Of a stretch of 64,000 nucleotides of DNA, positions 1 to 8,178 are shown piece by piece. Below the pieces are notes generated by a model that had not been told where the DNA came from, did no database searches, and was given only the letters and a program-made list of their open reading frames with translations. The position numbers were made by a program, and so were the translations under genes. The stretch comes from Dyadobacter subterraneus. Lineage in GTDB: Bacteria > Bacteroidota > Bacteroidia > Cytophagales > Spirosomataceae. Location: NCBI RefSeq assembly GCF_015221875.1, contig NZ_JACYGY010000001.1, forward strand, positions 3,264,501 through 3,328,500. The letters run 5' to 3'. Within the stretch, counting starts at the first letter, position 1. Each line of letters opens with the position of its first letter.

Positions 1-107
1 ATCCAACAATCATCCAAAGAATTCCCCAAAACCTGATTGCATCTTACCTCGGTCTTGCACCTGAAACCATTAGCCGTATCAAGAAAAATATTGCTGCACG
101 CAAATAA
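1..107 (+). CDS. Crp/Fnr-family transcriptional regulator, C-terminal end only
   Basis: The window opens inside a reading frame (first full codon at base 3) that encodes 34 residues and stops at 105-107. The peptide contains [17 protein letters not shown], which matches the recognition part of the winged helix-turn-helix that ends Crp/Fnr-family regulators (conserved pattern LG-x-x-x-ETxSR). The cyclic-nucleotide-binding-like sensor domain would lie upstream, outside the window, so the ligand cannot be judged. An FNR-like palindrome follows 4 bases after the stop codon, before a reductase gene on the same strand. It may be a target of this regulator. Confidence 0.8.
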   Translation, partial: PTIIQRIPQNLIASYLGLAPETISRIKKNIAARK

Positions 108-111
108 TTTC

Positions 112-129
112 ACTTGACCCAGATCAAGT
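112..129. promoter_or_regulatory. FNR/CRP-like operator palindrome
   Basis: The arms ACTTGA and TCAAGT are perfect inverted repeats separated by 6 bases. The core TTGAC-CCAG-ATCAA differs by one base from the classic FNR half-site arrangement TTGAT-N4-ATCAA. No T-run follows, which argues against a terminator. It lies between a Crp/Fnr-family gene end and the next gene, about 45 bases before a possible -7 promoter element. That position suits regulation of the reductase at 233. Which protein binds is inferred. Confidence 0.5.
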
Positions 130-172
130 CTATTTCTTGCTCCACATCAATCCACAGCAGATTTGAAGCCTG

Positions 173-180
173 TATCTTTG
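173..180 (+). promoter_or_regulatory. Possible -7 promoter element for the reductase gene
   Basis: TATCTTTG matches the Bacteroidota -7 consensus TAnnTTTG exactly and sits 52 bases before the ATG at 233. I see no TTTG at the right distance to serve as a -33 element, so the call rests on one box. Confidence 0.4.
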
Positions 181-232
181 TGCTTTATTTAGCACAAATA
201 GTCTCAAAGTTATTACAGTAACTTCTCAAAAT

Positions 233-1300
233 ATGACAAACATAGCATTAGTTGTAGGATCAAGCGGTATCACGGGCAGCAATTTAGCTGAGAAACTGAT
301 TTCCAAAGGCTGGAAAACTTATGGCCTGGCCCGCAACCCGGATAAAACAAACGATAACCTGCACCCAATCGCTGCGGATCTTCTTAATCCTGAAAGTCTG
401 AAAACCGCATTGGCTGATCTGGCTCCAACCCATATATTTTTTACAAGCTGGATGCGAAACGAAACAGAAGCAGAAAATATTCGCGTTAACAGCGCGATGG
501 TTCGCAATCTGTTGGATGTATTATCTCCAAAGAAATCCGTTCAGCATGTCGCTTTGGTCACAGGATTAAAGCATTATCTTGGTCCGTTTGAAGCGTATAC
601 CAAAGCCGGCACTTTGCCGGAAACTCCTGTTCGGGAGGAGCATCCCCGCTTGGAAATTGAAAATTTTTACTACGCTCAGGAGGACGAAGTGTATGCCGCA
701 GCAGATCGTGATGGATTTACGTGGAGCATTCACCGTCCGCATACCGTTATTGGACAAGCCGTTGGCAATCTGATGAACATGGGGACAACTCTGGCCGTTT
801 ACGCGAGCATATGTAAGGAAACTGGCCGGCCGTTTACTTGGCCGGGATCTTCTGCTCAATGGAACGGTTTGTCAGATGTTACAGATGCAAGAATTCTGGC
901 TGAACATCTTATCTGGGCTGCAACTACGCCGTCGGCTCAGAATGAAGCCTTTAACATTACAAATGGAGAAGTATTTCGTTGGAGCTGGCTATGGCAACAA
1001 CTTGCAACCTGGTTTGATATTCCTGCAAGAGGATTTGACGGTACAATTCATCCGCTTGAAGAAGAAATAGCAGGTGACCAGGAGACATGGAAAAATATTG
1101 CAAGCCGCTACAACCTGAAAGAAAGTAACTTAGACCGACTGGCATCAGCATGGCATACAGACCTCGATCTTGGCCGGCCGATTGAGGTGATGACGGATAT
1201 GTCGAAAAGCCGCAAACTGGGTTTTACACAGTATCAGAGCACAAAAGATTCATTTTTCGATTTATTTGAACAATTGCGAAAAGATCGTTTGATACCTTGA
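233..1300 (+). CDS. SDR-family oxidoreductase of the PRISE (progesterone 5-beta-reductase/iridoid synthase-like) group
   Basis: This 355-residue protein is a short-chain dehydrogenase/reductase that probably reduces activated C=C bonds of enone substrates with NADPH in the cytoplasm. The N-terminus has a Rossmann glycine motif GSSGITG (residues 9-15). Further PRISE-type blocks are FFTSWMRNETE (about 69-79), FYYAQEDEVY (about 145-154), and a long block with IHRPHTVIG followed by NLMNMGTTLAVYASICK (about 167-195). Lys113 and Tyr147 are at the spacing of the family's catalytic Lys/Tyr pair. PRISE enzymes are best known from plants, but bacterial homologues exist. The natural substrate is unknown. 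A hairpin terminator follows, so the gene is probably transcribed alone. Confidence 0.8.
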   Translation: MTNIALVVGSSGITGSNLAEKLISKGWKTYGLARNPDKTNDNLHPIAADLLNPESLKTALADLAPTHIFFTSWMRNETEAENIRVNSAMVRNLLDVLSPKKSVQHVALVTGLKHYLGPFEAYTKAGTLPETPVREEHPRLEIENFYYAQEDEVYAAADRDGFTWSIHRPHTVIGQAVGNLMNMGTTLAVYASICKETGRPFTWPGSSAQWNGLSDVTDARILAEHLIWAATTPSAQNEAFNITNGEVFRWSWLWQQLATWFDIPARGFDGTIHPLEEEIAGDQETWKNIASRYNLKESNLDRLASAWHTDLDLGRPIEVMTDMSKSRKLGFTQYQSTKDSFFDLFEQLRKDRLIP

Positions 1301-1332
1301 AATATAATTTTCCAGCATTAATTAACCAGATT

Positions 1333-1368
1333 AAAAGGCATCTAAATTAGATGTCTTTTTTATTTTTA
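1333..1368 (+). terminator. Rho-independent terminator after the PRISE reductase
   Basis: A stem of about 12 pairs (one G-T) built on CATCTA / TAGATG with a 3-base loop is followed by a T-rich tract. It sits between the reductase stop and the ABC exporter start. Confidence 0.75.
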
Positions 1369-1432
1369 CAGAATTAAATGTCATGCTTTTCGGTTTGATC
1401 ATTATACCAGCCTATATTCTGCAAATCAAGAA

Positions 1433-3211
1433 ATGAAATTATTACTAAAATATTTAAGCCGATACAAAGGGCTTATCCTTCTCGCGCTGTTACTTGCTGC
1501 TATAAACCAGATCTTTTCGCTTCTAAATCCTTACATTTTAGGAAACGTACTGATCGATCCTTTTGCCAATAAAGCGCAGTATTTCCGTGACAAAGGCCTG
1601 GGCAATGAATTTTTCCGTGGTATTACCATGGGTTTGCTTATGATCATAGGCGCTGCCATGGTTTCGCGTATAGCCAAGGCTTTTCAGGATTATGTCGTCA
1701 ACGTGGTCATTCAGAAATTTGGTGCTGATTTATATACCGACGGGCTGCGTCACGCATTGCGCCTGCCCTACCAGGATTTTGAAGATCAGAGAAGTGGTGA
1801 GACTTTATCCGTATTACAAAAAGTACGCGCAGATTGTGAAAAATTCATTACCAACTTCGTCAACGTACTTTTTGCGACATTGGTAGGTATTGTTTTTGTT
1901 ACCATCGTAGCTTTTAAACTTAGCCCGATGCTGCCGGTCATTTATTTAATTGGCTCCGTCGTACTGGCTTTACTGACAAGTATTTTAAGCCGGAAAATAA
2001 AAGAAGTACAAAAAAACATTGTTAAAGAAACGACAGCTCTGGCGGGATCTACAACGGAATCTTTACGAAATATTGAGCTTGTAAAAAGTCTTGGATTGAC
2101 CCAGCAGGAAATCAGACGGCTTAATACCACCACTTTCAAAATCCTTAAACTGGAATTGAAAAAGGTAAAAAGCATCCGTTCAATAAGCTTTATTCAAGGA
2201 ACTTTCGTGAATTTCCTACAACAGTGTATTATGTTTTCACTTTTGTTTTTCGTTTTTCATGAAAAGATTACAGTCGGTCAAATGATGATGATGCAGTTTT
2301 ATTCCTTCTTCATTTTTACGCCGTTACAGGAATTGGGCAACGTTATTTTGTCCTATCGTGAGGCAGAAGCTTCACTTATCAATCTTGAAAAATTACTAAG
2401 CCGGCCAATTGAAAGAAAACCCGAGCATCCAGAAAAAATCGACGCAGTGGAAACCCTTCGTTTTGAAAATGTCCATTTCCAGCATCAGACTGCAAGAAAG
2501 CCTGCATTAGACGAGATTTCCTTTGAAGTAAAACGCGGCGAGACGATTGCTTTTGTTGGTCCGTCAGGTTCAGGAAAAACGACATTAGTTAAGTTGCTTG
2601 TTGGATTATATCATCCTAATGATGGTCATATTTATTACAACAACCACAGCGACAACAGTATAGATTTTGATGAATTAAGACATCAGATCGGATTTGTAAC
2701 CCAGGATACGCAACTGTTTTCCGGTACGATAAAAGAAAATCTGCTATTCGTAAATCCTTCGGCCACCGACGAAATGATTACAGAAGTGCTGAAAAAAGCG
2801 GCTTGTTATAATCTTTTACTTCGCGCGGAAAACGGAATTGATACTGTAATTGGCGAAGGCGGTTTAAAACTATCCGGTGGCGAACGTCAGCGTTTATCCA
2901 TTGCCCGGGCACTTCTGAGAAATCCGCATCTGATGATTTTTGACGAAGCCACTTCTGCGCTTGATTCGCTGACCGAGGAAGAAATTTCCACGACCATCAG
3001 AAGCATTACAAGCCAACGCCAGCATATTACAGTTATGATCGCGCACAGACTTTCTACAATTATGTACGCTGACAGGATTTATGTTCTTGAAAAGGGAAAT
3101 ATTATAGAAACTGGCAGCCATAATGCTCTGCTAGAAGAAAAAGGCCTTTACTATGCCATGTGGCGCCAACAGATTGGAGAGCGTAAGGATACGCACGCGC
3201 TACAATCCTGA
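1433..3211 (+). CDS. ABC exporter, fused permease and ATPase (MsbA/MdlB-like)
   Basis: A 592-residue half-transporter that would work as a homodimer in the inner membrane. The first 300 residues form the six-helix type I exporter membrane domain, starting directly with a hydrophobic segment. The ATPase domain spans about 340-580: Walker A GPSGSGKTT (near 375), Q-loop region FVTQDTQLFSGTIKENL, signature LSGGERQR (near 480), Walker B LMIFDEATSALD (near 500) and H-loop IAHR (near 536). All catalytic motifs are intact. The family exports lipids, drugs or peptides, and the sequence does not tell which. It stands alone between two hairpin terminators, with no partner gene, which fits a homodimeric exporter. 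Confidence 0.9.
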   Translation: MKLLLKYLSRYKGLILLALLLAAINQIFSLLNPYILGNVLIDPFANKAQYFRDKGLGNEFFRGITMGLLMIIGAAMVSRIAKAFQDYVVNVVIQKFGADLYTDGLRHALRLPYQDFEDQRSGETLSVLQKVRADCEKFITNFVNVLFATLVGIVFVTIVAFKLSPMLPVIYLIGSVVLALLTSILSRKIKEVQKNIVKETTALAGSTTESLRNIELVKSLGLTQQEIRRLNTTTFKILKLELKKVKSIRSISFIQGTFVNFLQQCIMFSLLFFVFHEKITVGQMMMMQFYSFFIFTPLQELGNVILSYREAEASLINLEKLLSRPIERKPEHPEKIDAVETLRFENVHFQHQTARKPALDEISFEVKRGETIAFVGPSGSGKTTLVKLLVGLYHPNDGHIYYNNHSDNSIDFDELRHQIGFVTQDTQLFSGTIKENLLFVNPSATDEMITEVLKKAACYNLLLRAENGIDTVIGEGGLKLSGGERQRLSIARALLRNPHLMIFDEATSALDSLTEEEISTTIRSITSQRQHITVMIAHRLSTIMYADRIYVLEKGNIIETGSHNALLEEKGLYYAMWRQQIGERKDTHALQS

Positions 3212-3229
3212 TAAAAACCTTGCAATGGA

Positions 3230-3275
3230 AACCTGGATTTTGCTTAACTGAGCAAGATTCAGGTTTTTCTGCTTT
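3230..3275 (+). terminator. Rho-independent terminator after the ABC exporter
   Basis: A 15-pair stem (two G-T pairs) with arms AACCTGGATTTTGCT and AGCAAGATTCAGGTT, a 6-base loop, and a following T-rich run. Confidence 0.8.
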
Positions 3276-3286
3276 TAGGGGTTTGA

Positions 3287-3294
3287 TATTTTTG
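3287..3294 (+). promoter_or_regulatory. Possible -7 promoter element for the 2OG oxygenase gene
   Basis: TATTTTTG fits TAnnTTTG and lies 24 bases before the ATG at 3319. No good -33 box was found. Confidence 0.4.
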
Positions 3295-3318
3295 TTTTAT
3301 CAACTTTAAAACAAAAAT

Positions 3319-4028
3319 ATGGATACTTATACGAATCTGGAAGCAATCGATTGGGAGTTAGTTACCGGGAAATTACATGAAAATGGCTATTGCCTGCTTC
3401 CAAAACTGTTAAATAATGATGACTGTAATAAGTTGATTCACAATTACGACAAGCCGGAATTATACCGAAAAACCATTGTTATGGAACGTTACCGGTTTGG
3501 TTTAGGTGAATACAAAATTTCCAGTATCCGTTGCCCGGGCTGATACAAAGCTTACGGGAAAGTATTTATCCAAAACTCGCCAAAATTGCTAATCAATGGA
3601 TGCAGGTATTGCGTATCGACAAAAATTTCCCGGATTCCTTTTCTGAACTTCAAAAACTTTGTCACGATAATAATCAGACAAAACCTACTGTGTTAATCCT
3701 GAAATACAGAAAAGGAGGTTTCAATACCTTACATCAGGATCTGTATGGAGAAATATTTTTCCCAATGCAGCTTGTACTTTTTCTCAATGAACCAGAGATT
3801 GATTATAAAGGCGGTGAATTTGTACTTATCCAACAAACACCCAGAGCACAATCCAAAGCGATTGTCTTAAAACCAGGAAAGGGTGACGCACTGATCTTCA
3901 CAACAAATTTCAGGCCAGTCAAAGGGAGTATGGGTTATTACCGCGCAAACATGAAACACGGTGTCAGTGAAATTCATGAAGGAAATCGCTGCACGTTAGG
4001 TATTATTTTTCATGATGCGCTCACCTGA
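3319..4028 (+). pseudogene. 2-oxoglutarate/Fe(II) oxygenase (prolyl-hydroxylase-like), broken by a frameshift
   Basis: Two overlapping frames together spell one protein of about 236 residues. The first frame (3319-3543) gives the N-terminal part ending GEYK. The second, in the -1 frame and ending at 4028, carries on as NFQYPLPGLIQSL and contains the double-stranded beta-helix core. That core shows the iron ligands HQD (in NTLHQDLYGE) and a distal His in MKHGVSE, with an Arg (GNRCTLGI) suited to bind 2-oxoglutarate. The break is at the A-run 3514-3517: one extra A there gives an uninterrupted frame, GEYKNFQYPLPG. The catalytic half is complete but lacks its own good start (only TTG at 3531). 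Either a recent mutation or a sequencing error explains this. The family hydroxylates proteins or small molecules; the target is unknown. Confidence 0.75.
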
Positions 4029-4202
4029 AATATTGATTTGCAGTTCTAAATCCCAGGAGAATAATATCTAATCCTAGAATTTCTTATATCAGGATTATAT
4101 AGTGATCATTACCTGATAATTCATTTTTATACGCTATTATAATCAAATCAAAATACCTAACAAAGTTAGATTATCTATCAGCATTAGAATTATAGAATAT
4201 TA

Positions 4203-5222
4203 TCAATGAACGATTTTAAAAACCAATTCTTTTAACAATTCCCCCTCAGTTGTGCTTACGCCATCAAGGCCCTTCATTCGTGCGTCACATTCGCGGAGAT
4301 AATGGATGATGTGTGCGACCTTTGGCAAGGGATAATTCCTTGCAGCAAGCGAATAATCTTTGACAAAAAAAGGATTTACACTCAATGCCGTTGCCAAACC
4401 TTTTTCAGATTTATCCTGGCTTGCATGCACCAAAAGTACCTTGGAAAAAAAACCGAAAAGTATAATTAAAATGGGAGCCAAAGGATTGTCTTTCGGATTT
4501 GCTGAGAAATGAGAAGCAATACGATTGGCTTTAATCACATCCCGCATCAGCAGTGCTTTTTGAAACTCAAAAACATTATATTCTTTACTTATTCCAACAA
4601 AACGTTCAACAACCTCTGCGTCAATTCCCTGATCAACGCGAAGATTAACCATGATTTTACGGATTTCATTGGTTAATCTTTTCAGATCGTTTCCAATATT
4701 GTCAACCATCATTTGAACCGCCTTTGGGCTTATTTTCACACCCTCACCCTGACAATAAGACGCAACCCAATCCGGTAGTTTGTTGTCATACATTTTCTTG
4801 GACTGCACGACATAACCATGTGTATTAAATGCCTTTACGAAAGTCTTCCGCTCATCTGCATTGGCATGAAAACACAAAACCAGTACTGTGCTATGAAGTG
4901 GATTTAAGGCATAATCTTCTAGCCTGGCCTGATAATCTTTTTGCTCGATGCCACCAAGCTTGTTGGCATCTTTTACAATAATAAGCTGACGTTCAGACAT
5001 AAACGGATATCTGCGGGCATAACCGATCACACCGGCAACATCCGTATCCTTCCCATACAAAACAAACTGGTTAAAACCTTTTTCAGATTCAGATACTACA
5101 CGTGCTTCGAGGGCATCCGAAATCGCATCAATGTAAAAAGGCTCGTCCCCGTACAGAAAATAGACGGGTTTGTACTTCTTGGCTTTTATTTCTTTAAGAA
5201 CTATATCAGGCGTTTGAGCCAT
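4203..5222 (-). CDS. holA: DNA polymerase III subunit delta
   Basis: 339 residues, the usual size for HolA. Delta is the clamp-loader subunit that opens the beta sliding clamp during replication. The N-terminal half carries the AAA+-like fold with KPVYFLYGDEPFYIDAI, in which the degenerate ATP loop GDEPF is typical of delta. It is followed by the conserved VIGYARRYPFMSERQLIIVKDA region and the middle-domain pattern VDNIGNDLKRLTNEIRKI. The C-terminal collar domain covers roughly residues 215-339. It lies 48 bases downstream of the acpH-like gene on the same strand, so the two are probably co-transcribed. Expected to be essential and cytoplasmic. Confidence 0.9.
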   Translation of the reverse strand: MAQTPDIVLKEIKAKKYKPVYFLYGDEPFYIDAISDALEARVVSESEKGFNQFVLYGKDTDVAGVIGYARRYPFMSERQLIIVKDANKLGGIEQKDYQARLEDYALNPLHSTVLVLCFHANADERKTFVKAFNTHGYVVQSKKMYDNKLPDWVASYCQGEGVKISPKAVQMMVDNIGNDLKRLTNEIRKIMVNLRVDQGIDAEVVERFVGISKEYNVFEFQKALLMRDVIKANRIASHFSANPKDNPLAPILIILFGFFSKVLLVHASQDKSEKGLATALSVNPFFVKDYSLAARNYPLPKVAHIIHYLRECDARMKGLDGVSTTEGELLKELVFKIVH

Positions 5223-5270
5223 TTTTTAATCTAATTTTGAATATTATAAATTGGTAAAAATAATTTCCCC

Positions 5271-5867
5271 TCAATTTTCATTAATAAAACGCGCAGCTTC
5301 CGCCTGCAACTGAGGGAAAAAGATATTGAATTTGTTGTGATAAAAAGCTTCGTTCAATGCCAGATCTCCTTCGGCCAATACCAGTACATCCAGAAAATCG
5401 GCGCGCCTGGACAACCGGCTAAAAGCAATTTTTATGCCTTCCAGAGTTTCATAGGTATTTAACCAATCCTGACGAATCATGGCTCTTACCATCGATTTCA
5501 TATGGTCCGGAATTAATCTGTCGTTTTTTTCAATCACCCGGTACATACGCTCGCTGTAAGATTTCAGGGATTCATCACAAAATTGGTCAAAATATTTGGC
5601 TAAAAAATAATCGAAATAAATATCTATGGCTATTCCGGCTGTTTTTCCCAATACTTTTGCAGCCATCCTTTTGGCTTCTCTTACGGTTGGGTGTTCGTCG
5701 GTATACATGTCAATATGGCGATGCAATTTCAAACCAAGCAGATAATCAGCACTAAGGCCGGAAATTTTCTCCCCCGTTAATCTGCCTTTTATAAAATCCC
5801 CGACATAATTACCTGTTATAACCTCCTCATTCTCCCCGGAAAGCAATAAATGTGCTAAAAAATTCAT
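5271..5867 (-). CDS. Acyl carrier protein phosphodiesterase-like protein (AcpH/DUF479 family)
   Basis: A 198-residue protein matching the family that includes E. coli AcpH, which removes the phosphopantetheine arm from acyl carrier protein. It starts MNFLAHLLLSG and has GNYVGDFIKGR, LHRHIDMYTDEHP and IYFDYFLAKYF, in which His and Asp residues are arranged as in HD-type metal hydrolases. I chose the ATG at 5867 because family members usually begin at MNFLAH; an ATG four codons upstream (5879) is also possible. In Bacteroidota the physiological role is not well established. It precedes holA by 48 bases and is divergent from the isomerase gene at 5967. Confidence 0.8.
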   Translation of the reverse strand: MNFLAHLLLSGENEEVITGNYVGDFIKGRLTGEKISGLSADYLLGLKLHRHIDMYTDEHPTVREAKRMAAKVLGKTAGIAIDIYFDYFLAKYFDQFCDESLKSYSERMYRVIEKNDRLIPDHMKSMVRAMIRQDWLNTYETLEGIKIAFSRLSRRADFLDVLVLAEGDLALNEAFYHNKFNIFFPQLQAEAARFINEN

Positions 5868-5895
5868 AAAAAAAGACATTTTGGCAAAATTCCCG

Positions 5896-5903
5896 TACGT
5901 TTG
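5896..5903 (+). promoter_or_regulatory. Possible -7 promoter element for the SlyD-like gene
   Basis: TACGTTTG matches TAnnTTTG exactly, 63 bases before the ATG at 5967, inside the divergent gap with the acpH-like gene. Confidence 0.45.
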
Positions 5904-5966
5904 TTTTTCCTATTTCACCATGGAACAATTATTTTACAACAACCAATATTTTAACCAAACAAGCAA

Positions 5967-6479
5967 ATGAAAGTCGAAAAGAATAATGTCGTAGCACTTA
6001 TATATAGTCTTAGAATTCCGGACAATGACGGCGAAATGGATATTGTCGAAGTAGTAACGGAAGAAGATCCGATGTATTTTATCCAGGGTATCAGTGGTCT
6101 GCCGGAAGGATTTGAAGACAAAATCGAAGGTTTAGCCGCTGGCGACACTTTTGACTTTACCGTGGCTCCTGAGGAAGGTTATGGTGAATTTGATCCGGAA
6201 GCAATTGTTGAGTTGCCAAAAGCAGTTTTCCAGGGTGATGATATCGATCAGGATGAACTTCTTGAAATCGGAAATATTGTTCCAATGACCAATGAAGATG
6301 GGGAACGCATGCACGGACAAGTTGTTGAAGTGAAAGATGATGTGGTAGTAATGAATTTCAACCACCCATTGGCTGGAAAAGAAATGCACTTTGAGGGTTC
6401 AATTCTTTCGGTTCGTCCGGCTACTGCGGAAGAAATCAGCCATGGACACGTTCATGGAGAAGGTGGACATCACCACTGA
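5967..6479 (+). CDS. FKBP-type peptidyl-prolyl isomerase, SlyD-like
   Basis: 170 residues. It catalyses cis-trans isomerisation of proline bonds and acts as a folding chaperone. The FKBP half includes PMYFIQGISGLPEGFEDKIEG and the VAPEEGYGEFDPEAI block. The insert-in-flap chaperone segment runs roughly from residue 75 to 130, as in SlyD. There is no signal peptide, so it is cytoplasmic. The C-terminus is histidine-rich (HGHVHGEGGHHH), which suggests binding of nickel or another metal, as known for SlyD, though this tail is short. The protein is very acidic. It ends at a large AT-rich inverted repeat shared with the convergent dCMP deaminase gene. Confidence 0.9.
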   Translation: MKVEKNNVVALIYSLRIPDNDGEMDIVEVVTEEDPMYFIQGISGLPEGFEDKIEGLAAGDTFDFTVAPEEGYGEFDPEAIVELPKAVFQGDDIDQDELLEIGNIVPMTNEDGERMHGQVVEVKDDVVVMNFNHPLAGKEMHFEGSILSVRPATAEEISHGHVHGEGGHHH

Positions 6480-6549
6480 TAATGGTTACTGATTAATTAT
6501 TAATGGTTAGTGGCTCCTTTGACAATTAATCATTAATAATTAACCATTA
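6480..6549. terminator. AT-rich bidirectional hairpin between convergent genes
   Basis: TAATGGTTA (6480-6488) pairs with TAACCATTA (6541-6549), and ATTATTAATG (6496-6505) pairs with CATTAATAAT (6531-6540). A 7-base bulge on the left arm separates the two stems. The repeat fills the gap between the SlyD-like gene and the dCMP deaminase stop codon, so a shared terminator role is likely. It could also be a dispersed intergenic repeat. Confidence 0.5.
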
Positions 6550-7020
6550 TTTTACGTATTGCTCAACTTCTACGCCGAAAGTTCTTAAAAACTCAACACC
6601 TTCTTCTCTGCCAATCCCTTTGTACGCTGCATAAGAATGCAGGAAAATTACTTTGCTTATTTTCATTGTGTAAATCACTCTTGCGCATGCAATGCATGGT
6701 GCTAACGTAACAAAAAGCGTTGCGCCTTCTATGTTTGAGCCATTTTTTACAGCGAAGAGAATTGCATTTTGCTCTGCGTGAAGTGCGAGTGAGCAGCTTC
6801 CTTTTGCATCACGGGGACAGCCTACTTCGGGAAATTCTTCATCACAATTGTGCGTTCCGGCGGGTGGTCCGTTGTAACCAATTGAAATAATCCGCGTATC
6901 TTTTGTCAGGACGGCGCCAACCTGGGCTTTTATACAATGAGAGCGTTGCGCTAAATTTTTAGCCAGCTCCATAAATATATCATCAAATTCCGGCCTGATT
7001 TTCGTTATGTCTAAACTCAT
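6547..7020 (-). CDS. Deoxycytidylate (dCMP) deaminase family protein
   Basis: 157 residues from the chosen ATG at 7020. The enzyme converts dCMP to dUMP, the precursor of dTMP. The zinc site is intact: LHAEQNAIL supplies the His and the catalytic Glu, and APCIACARVIY supplies the two Cys (PCxxC). GYNGPPAGTHNCDE is the family's substrate-binding block. A longer frame opens at 7077, but its extra 19 residues do not resemble the family and would overlap the divergent gene at 7063. MSLDITKIRPEFDDIFM is a natural N-terminus. Cytoplasmic. It is related to ComEB of Gram-positive competence loci, but its role here is simply nucleotide metabolism. Confidence 0.9.
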   Translation of the reverse strand: MSLDITKIRPEFDDIFMELAKNLAQRSHCIKAQVGAVLTKDTRIISIGYNGPPAGTHNCDEEFPEVGCPRDAKGSCSLALHAEQNAILFAVKNGSNIEGATLFVTLAPCIACARVIYTMKISKVIFLHSYAAYKGIGREEGVEFLRTFGVEVEQYVK

Positions 7021-7062
7021 TCGATTCTTAAACTTAAAATTACCTGCAAACTTAGATAAAGC

Positions 7063-8178
7063 ATGAATTGGATTCAATATAGATTGGCAAATATGCTTAA
7101 AAGTCTCTTGCCGATGGTCCTTTTTATTTCATCAAACATACTTTCATTTGGCCAAAATGATCCTGAAATTATTGTGCTTCCCAAAGATGCATCCTCTGTC
7201 ATAAGAACAAACAAATTTTTTATTCAAAATGTCGAAGATAAGAGAAAGATAAAAGGTGCAGGTATTGGCAAACTCATTGTTTTTGGAAAAGAAAAGCCTG
7301 TCTCACTGGGAAATACGGTTGAAAAAGAGCTTATGTCCTACTGGTCATATGCTGCTCCCAAAAGAAACGATGACAATTTGCCTCTGTATATTTCTGTAAA
7401 CGATTTTCAAATTAATGAAAAACGGGCTGGCCCAAACAGGGTTACCGGAGATATAAAATTGGAGGTTACTTTCAGGTATTATCGTAACATGGTGCCTGTT
7501 GAACTGACCAATTATCAGACCTCCGCTGTTTACACCCGTCCGGAAAAGGACTTTGACTATCCCAAACTGGTCAAACAATTACTGGATCCGGCTTTAATGC
7601 ATTTCCAAAAATGGATGACCTCAAACACCGGAAAAAATCCTGCTCTGGCAAAAAATCTGAAACTCGTTTTTAATGAAATTACGTCAACAGACAAATCAGA
7701 TACCGTTTTTTACAGTATTCGTCGGCCATTGGTATGGAGCGATTTCCAGGGACAGAAAAACCGACCTGGGAGCCGTTATGCTGCGGCGGTATTTACCAGC
7801 TTTTCCTATGAAGGTCACTCCTATCCAAAAGATAATGATATCGTTTTACAGATTGATTTAAAGACATTTATGGTAAAAAGTATGTCATGGGGACTGGCAG
7901 AAGCGAAAAATGCCGGAACCTTGCGGCATGAACAGCTGCATTTTGACATTACCAGGATTGTTGTTGAACGGTTTAAAAAACGACTTGAAAATGCTGAACT
8001 GACCATCGAAGATTACGATAGCGAAATTCAGTATCAGTTTATAGAAGCTTTCCGGGAAATGAATAAAGAACAGGAAGCTTATGACGACGCTACCGGTCAC
8101 GGATTAAATGCTGGTGAACAAGCAGCCTGGGATAGAAAAATTTCGAAAGAGATTCTTGATATTTATTCAAGGCAATAG
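7063..8178 (+). CDS. Secreted protein with HExxH motif (DUF922-like), function unknown
   Basis: 371 residues from the ATG at 7063; an ATG at 7093 would leave a cleaner signal peptide (MLKSLLPMVLFISSNILSFG, cut near GQN). The first half has no family I recognise. The second half has RRPLVWSDFQG, then GTLRHEQLHFDI, which resembles the DUF922 family of putative zinc proteases. HEQLH is an HExxH metal motif with a following Asp. It is predicted to be exported to the periplasm or beyond. It is divergent from dCMP deaminase and its 3' end overlaps the stop of the convergent comEC gene by 12 bases. Protease activity is inferred only from the motif. Confidence 0.65.
   Translation: MNWIQYRLANMLKSLLPMVLFISSNILSFGQNDPEIIVLPKDASSVIRTNKFFIQNVEDKRKIKGAGIGKLIVFGKEKPVSLGNTVEKELMSYWSYAAPKRNDDNLPLYISVNDFQINEKRAGPNRVTGDIKLEVTFRYYRNMVPVELTNYQTSAVYTRPEKDFDYPKLVKQLLDPALMHFQKWMTSNTGKNPALAKNLKLVFNEITSTDKSDTVFYSIRRPLVWSDFQGQKNRPGSRYAAAVFTSFSYEGHSYPKDNDIVLQIDLKTFMVKSMSWGLAEAKNAGTLRHEQLHFDITRIVVERFKKRLENAELTIEDYDSEIQYQFIEAFREMNKEQEAYDDATGHGLNAGEQAAWDRKISKEILDIYSRQ

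Noticed and set aside
3510..3531. Programmed -1 frameshift in the 2OG oxygenase gene
   Set aside because: The base before the AAA codon is C, so the slipped pairing would be poor.
3531..4028. Treating the second frame as an independent gene with a TTG start
   Set aside because: The catalytic-domain frame lacks the conserved N-terminal part and joins perfectly to the upstream frame by one added base, so it is one broken gene.
6480..6549. Large AT inverted repeat as an insertion-sequence end
   Set aside because: No transposase or target duplication is nearby, and position and structure fit a terminator between convergent genes.
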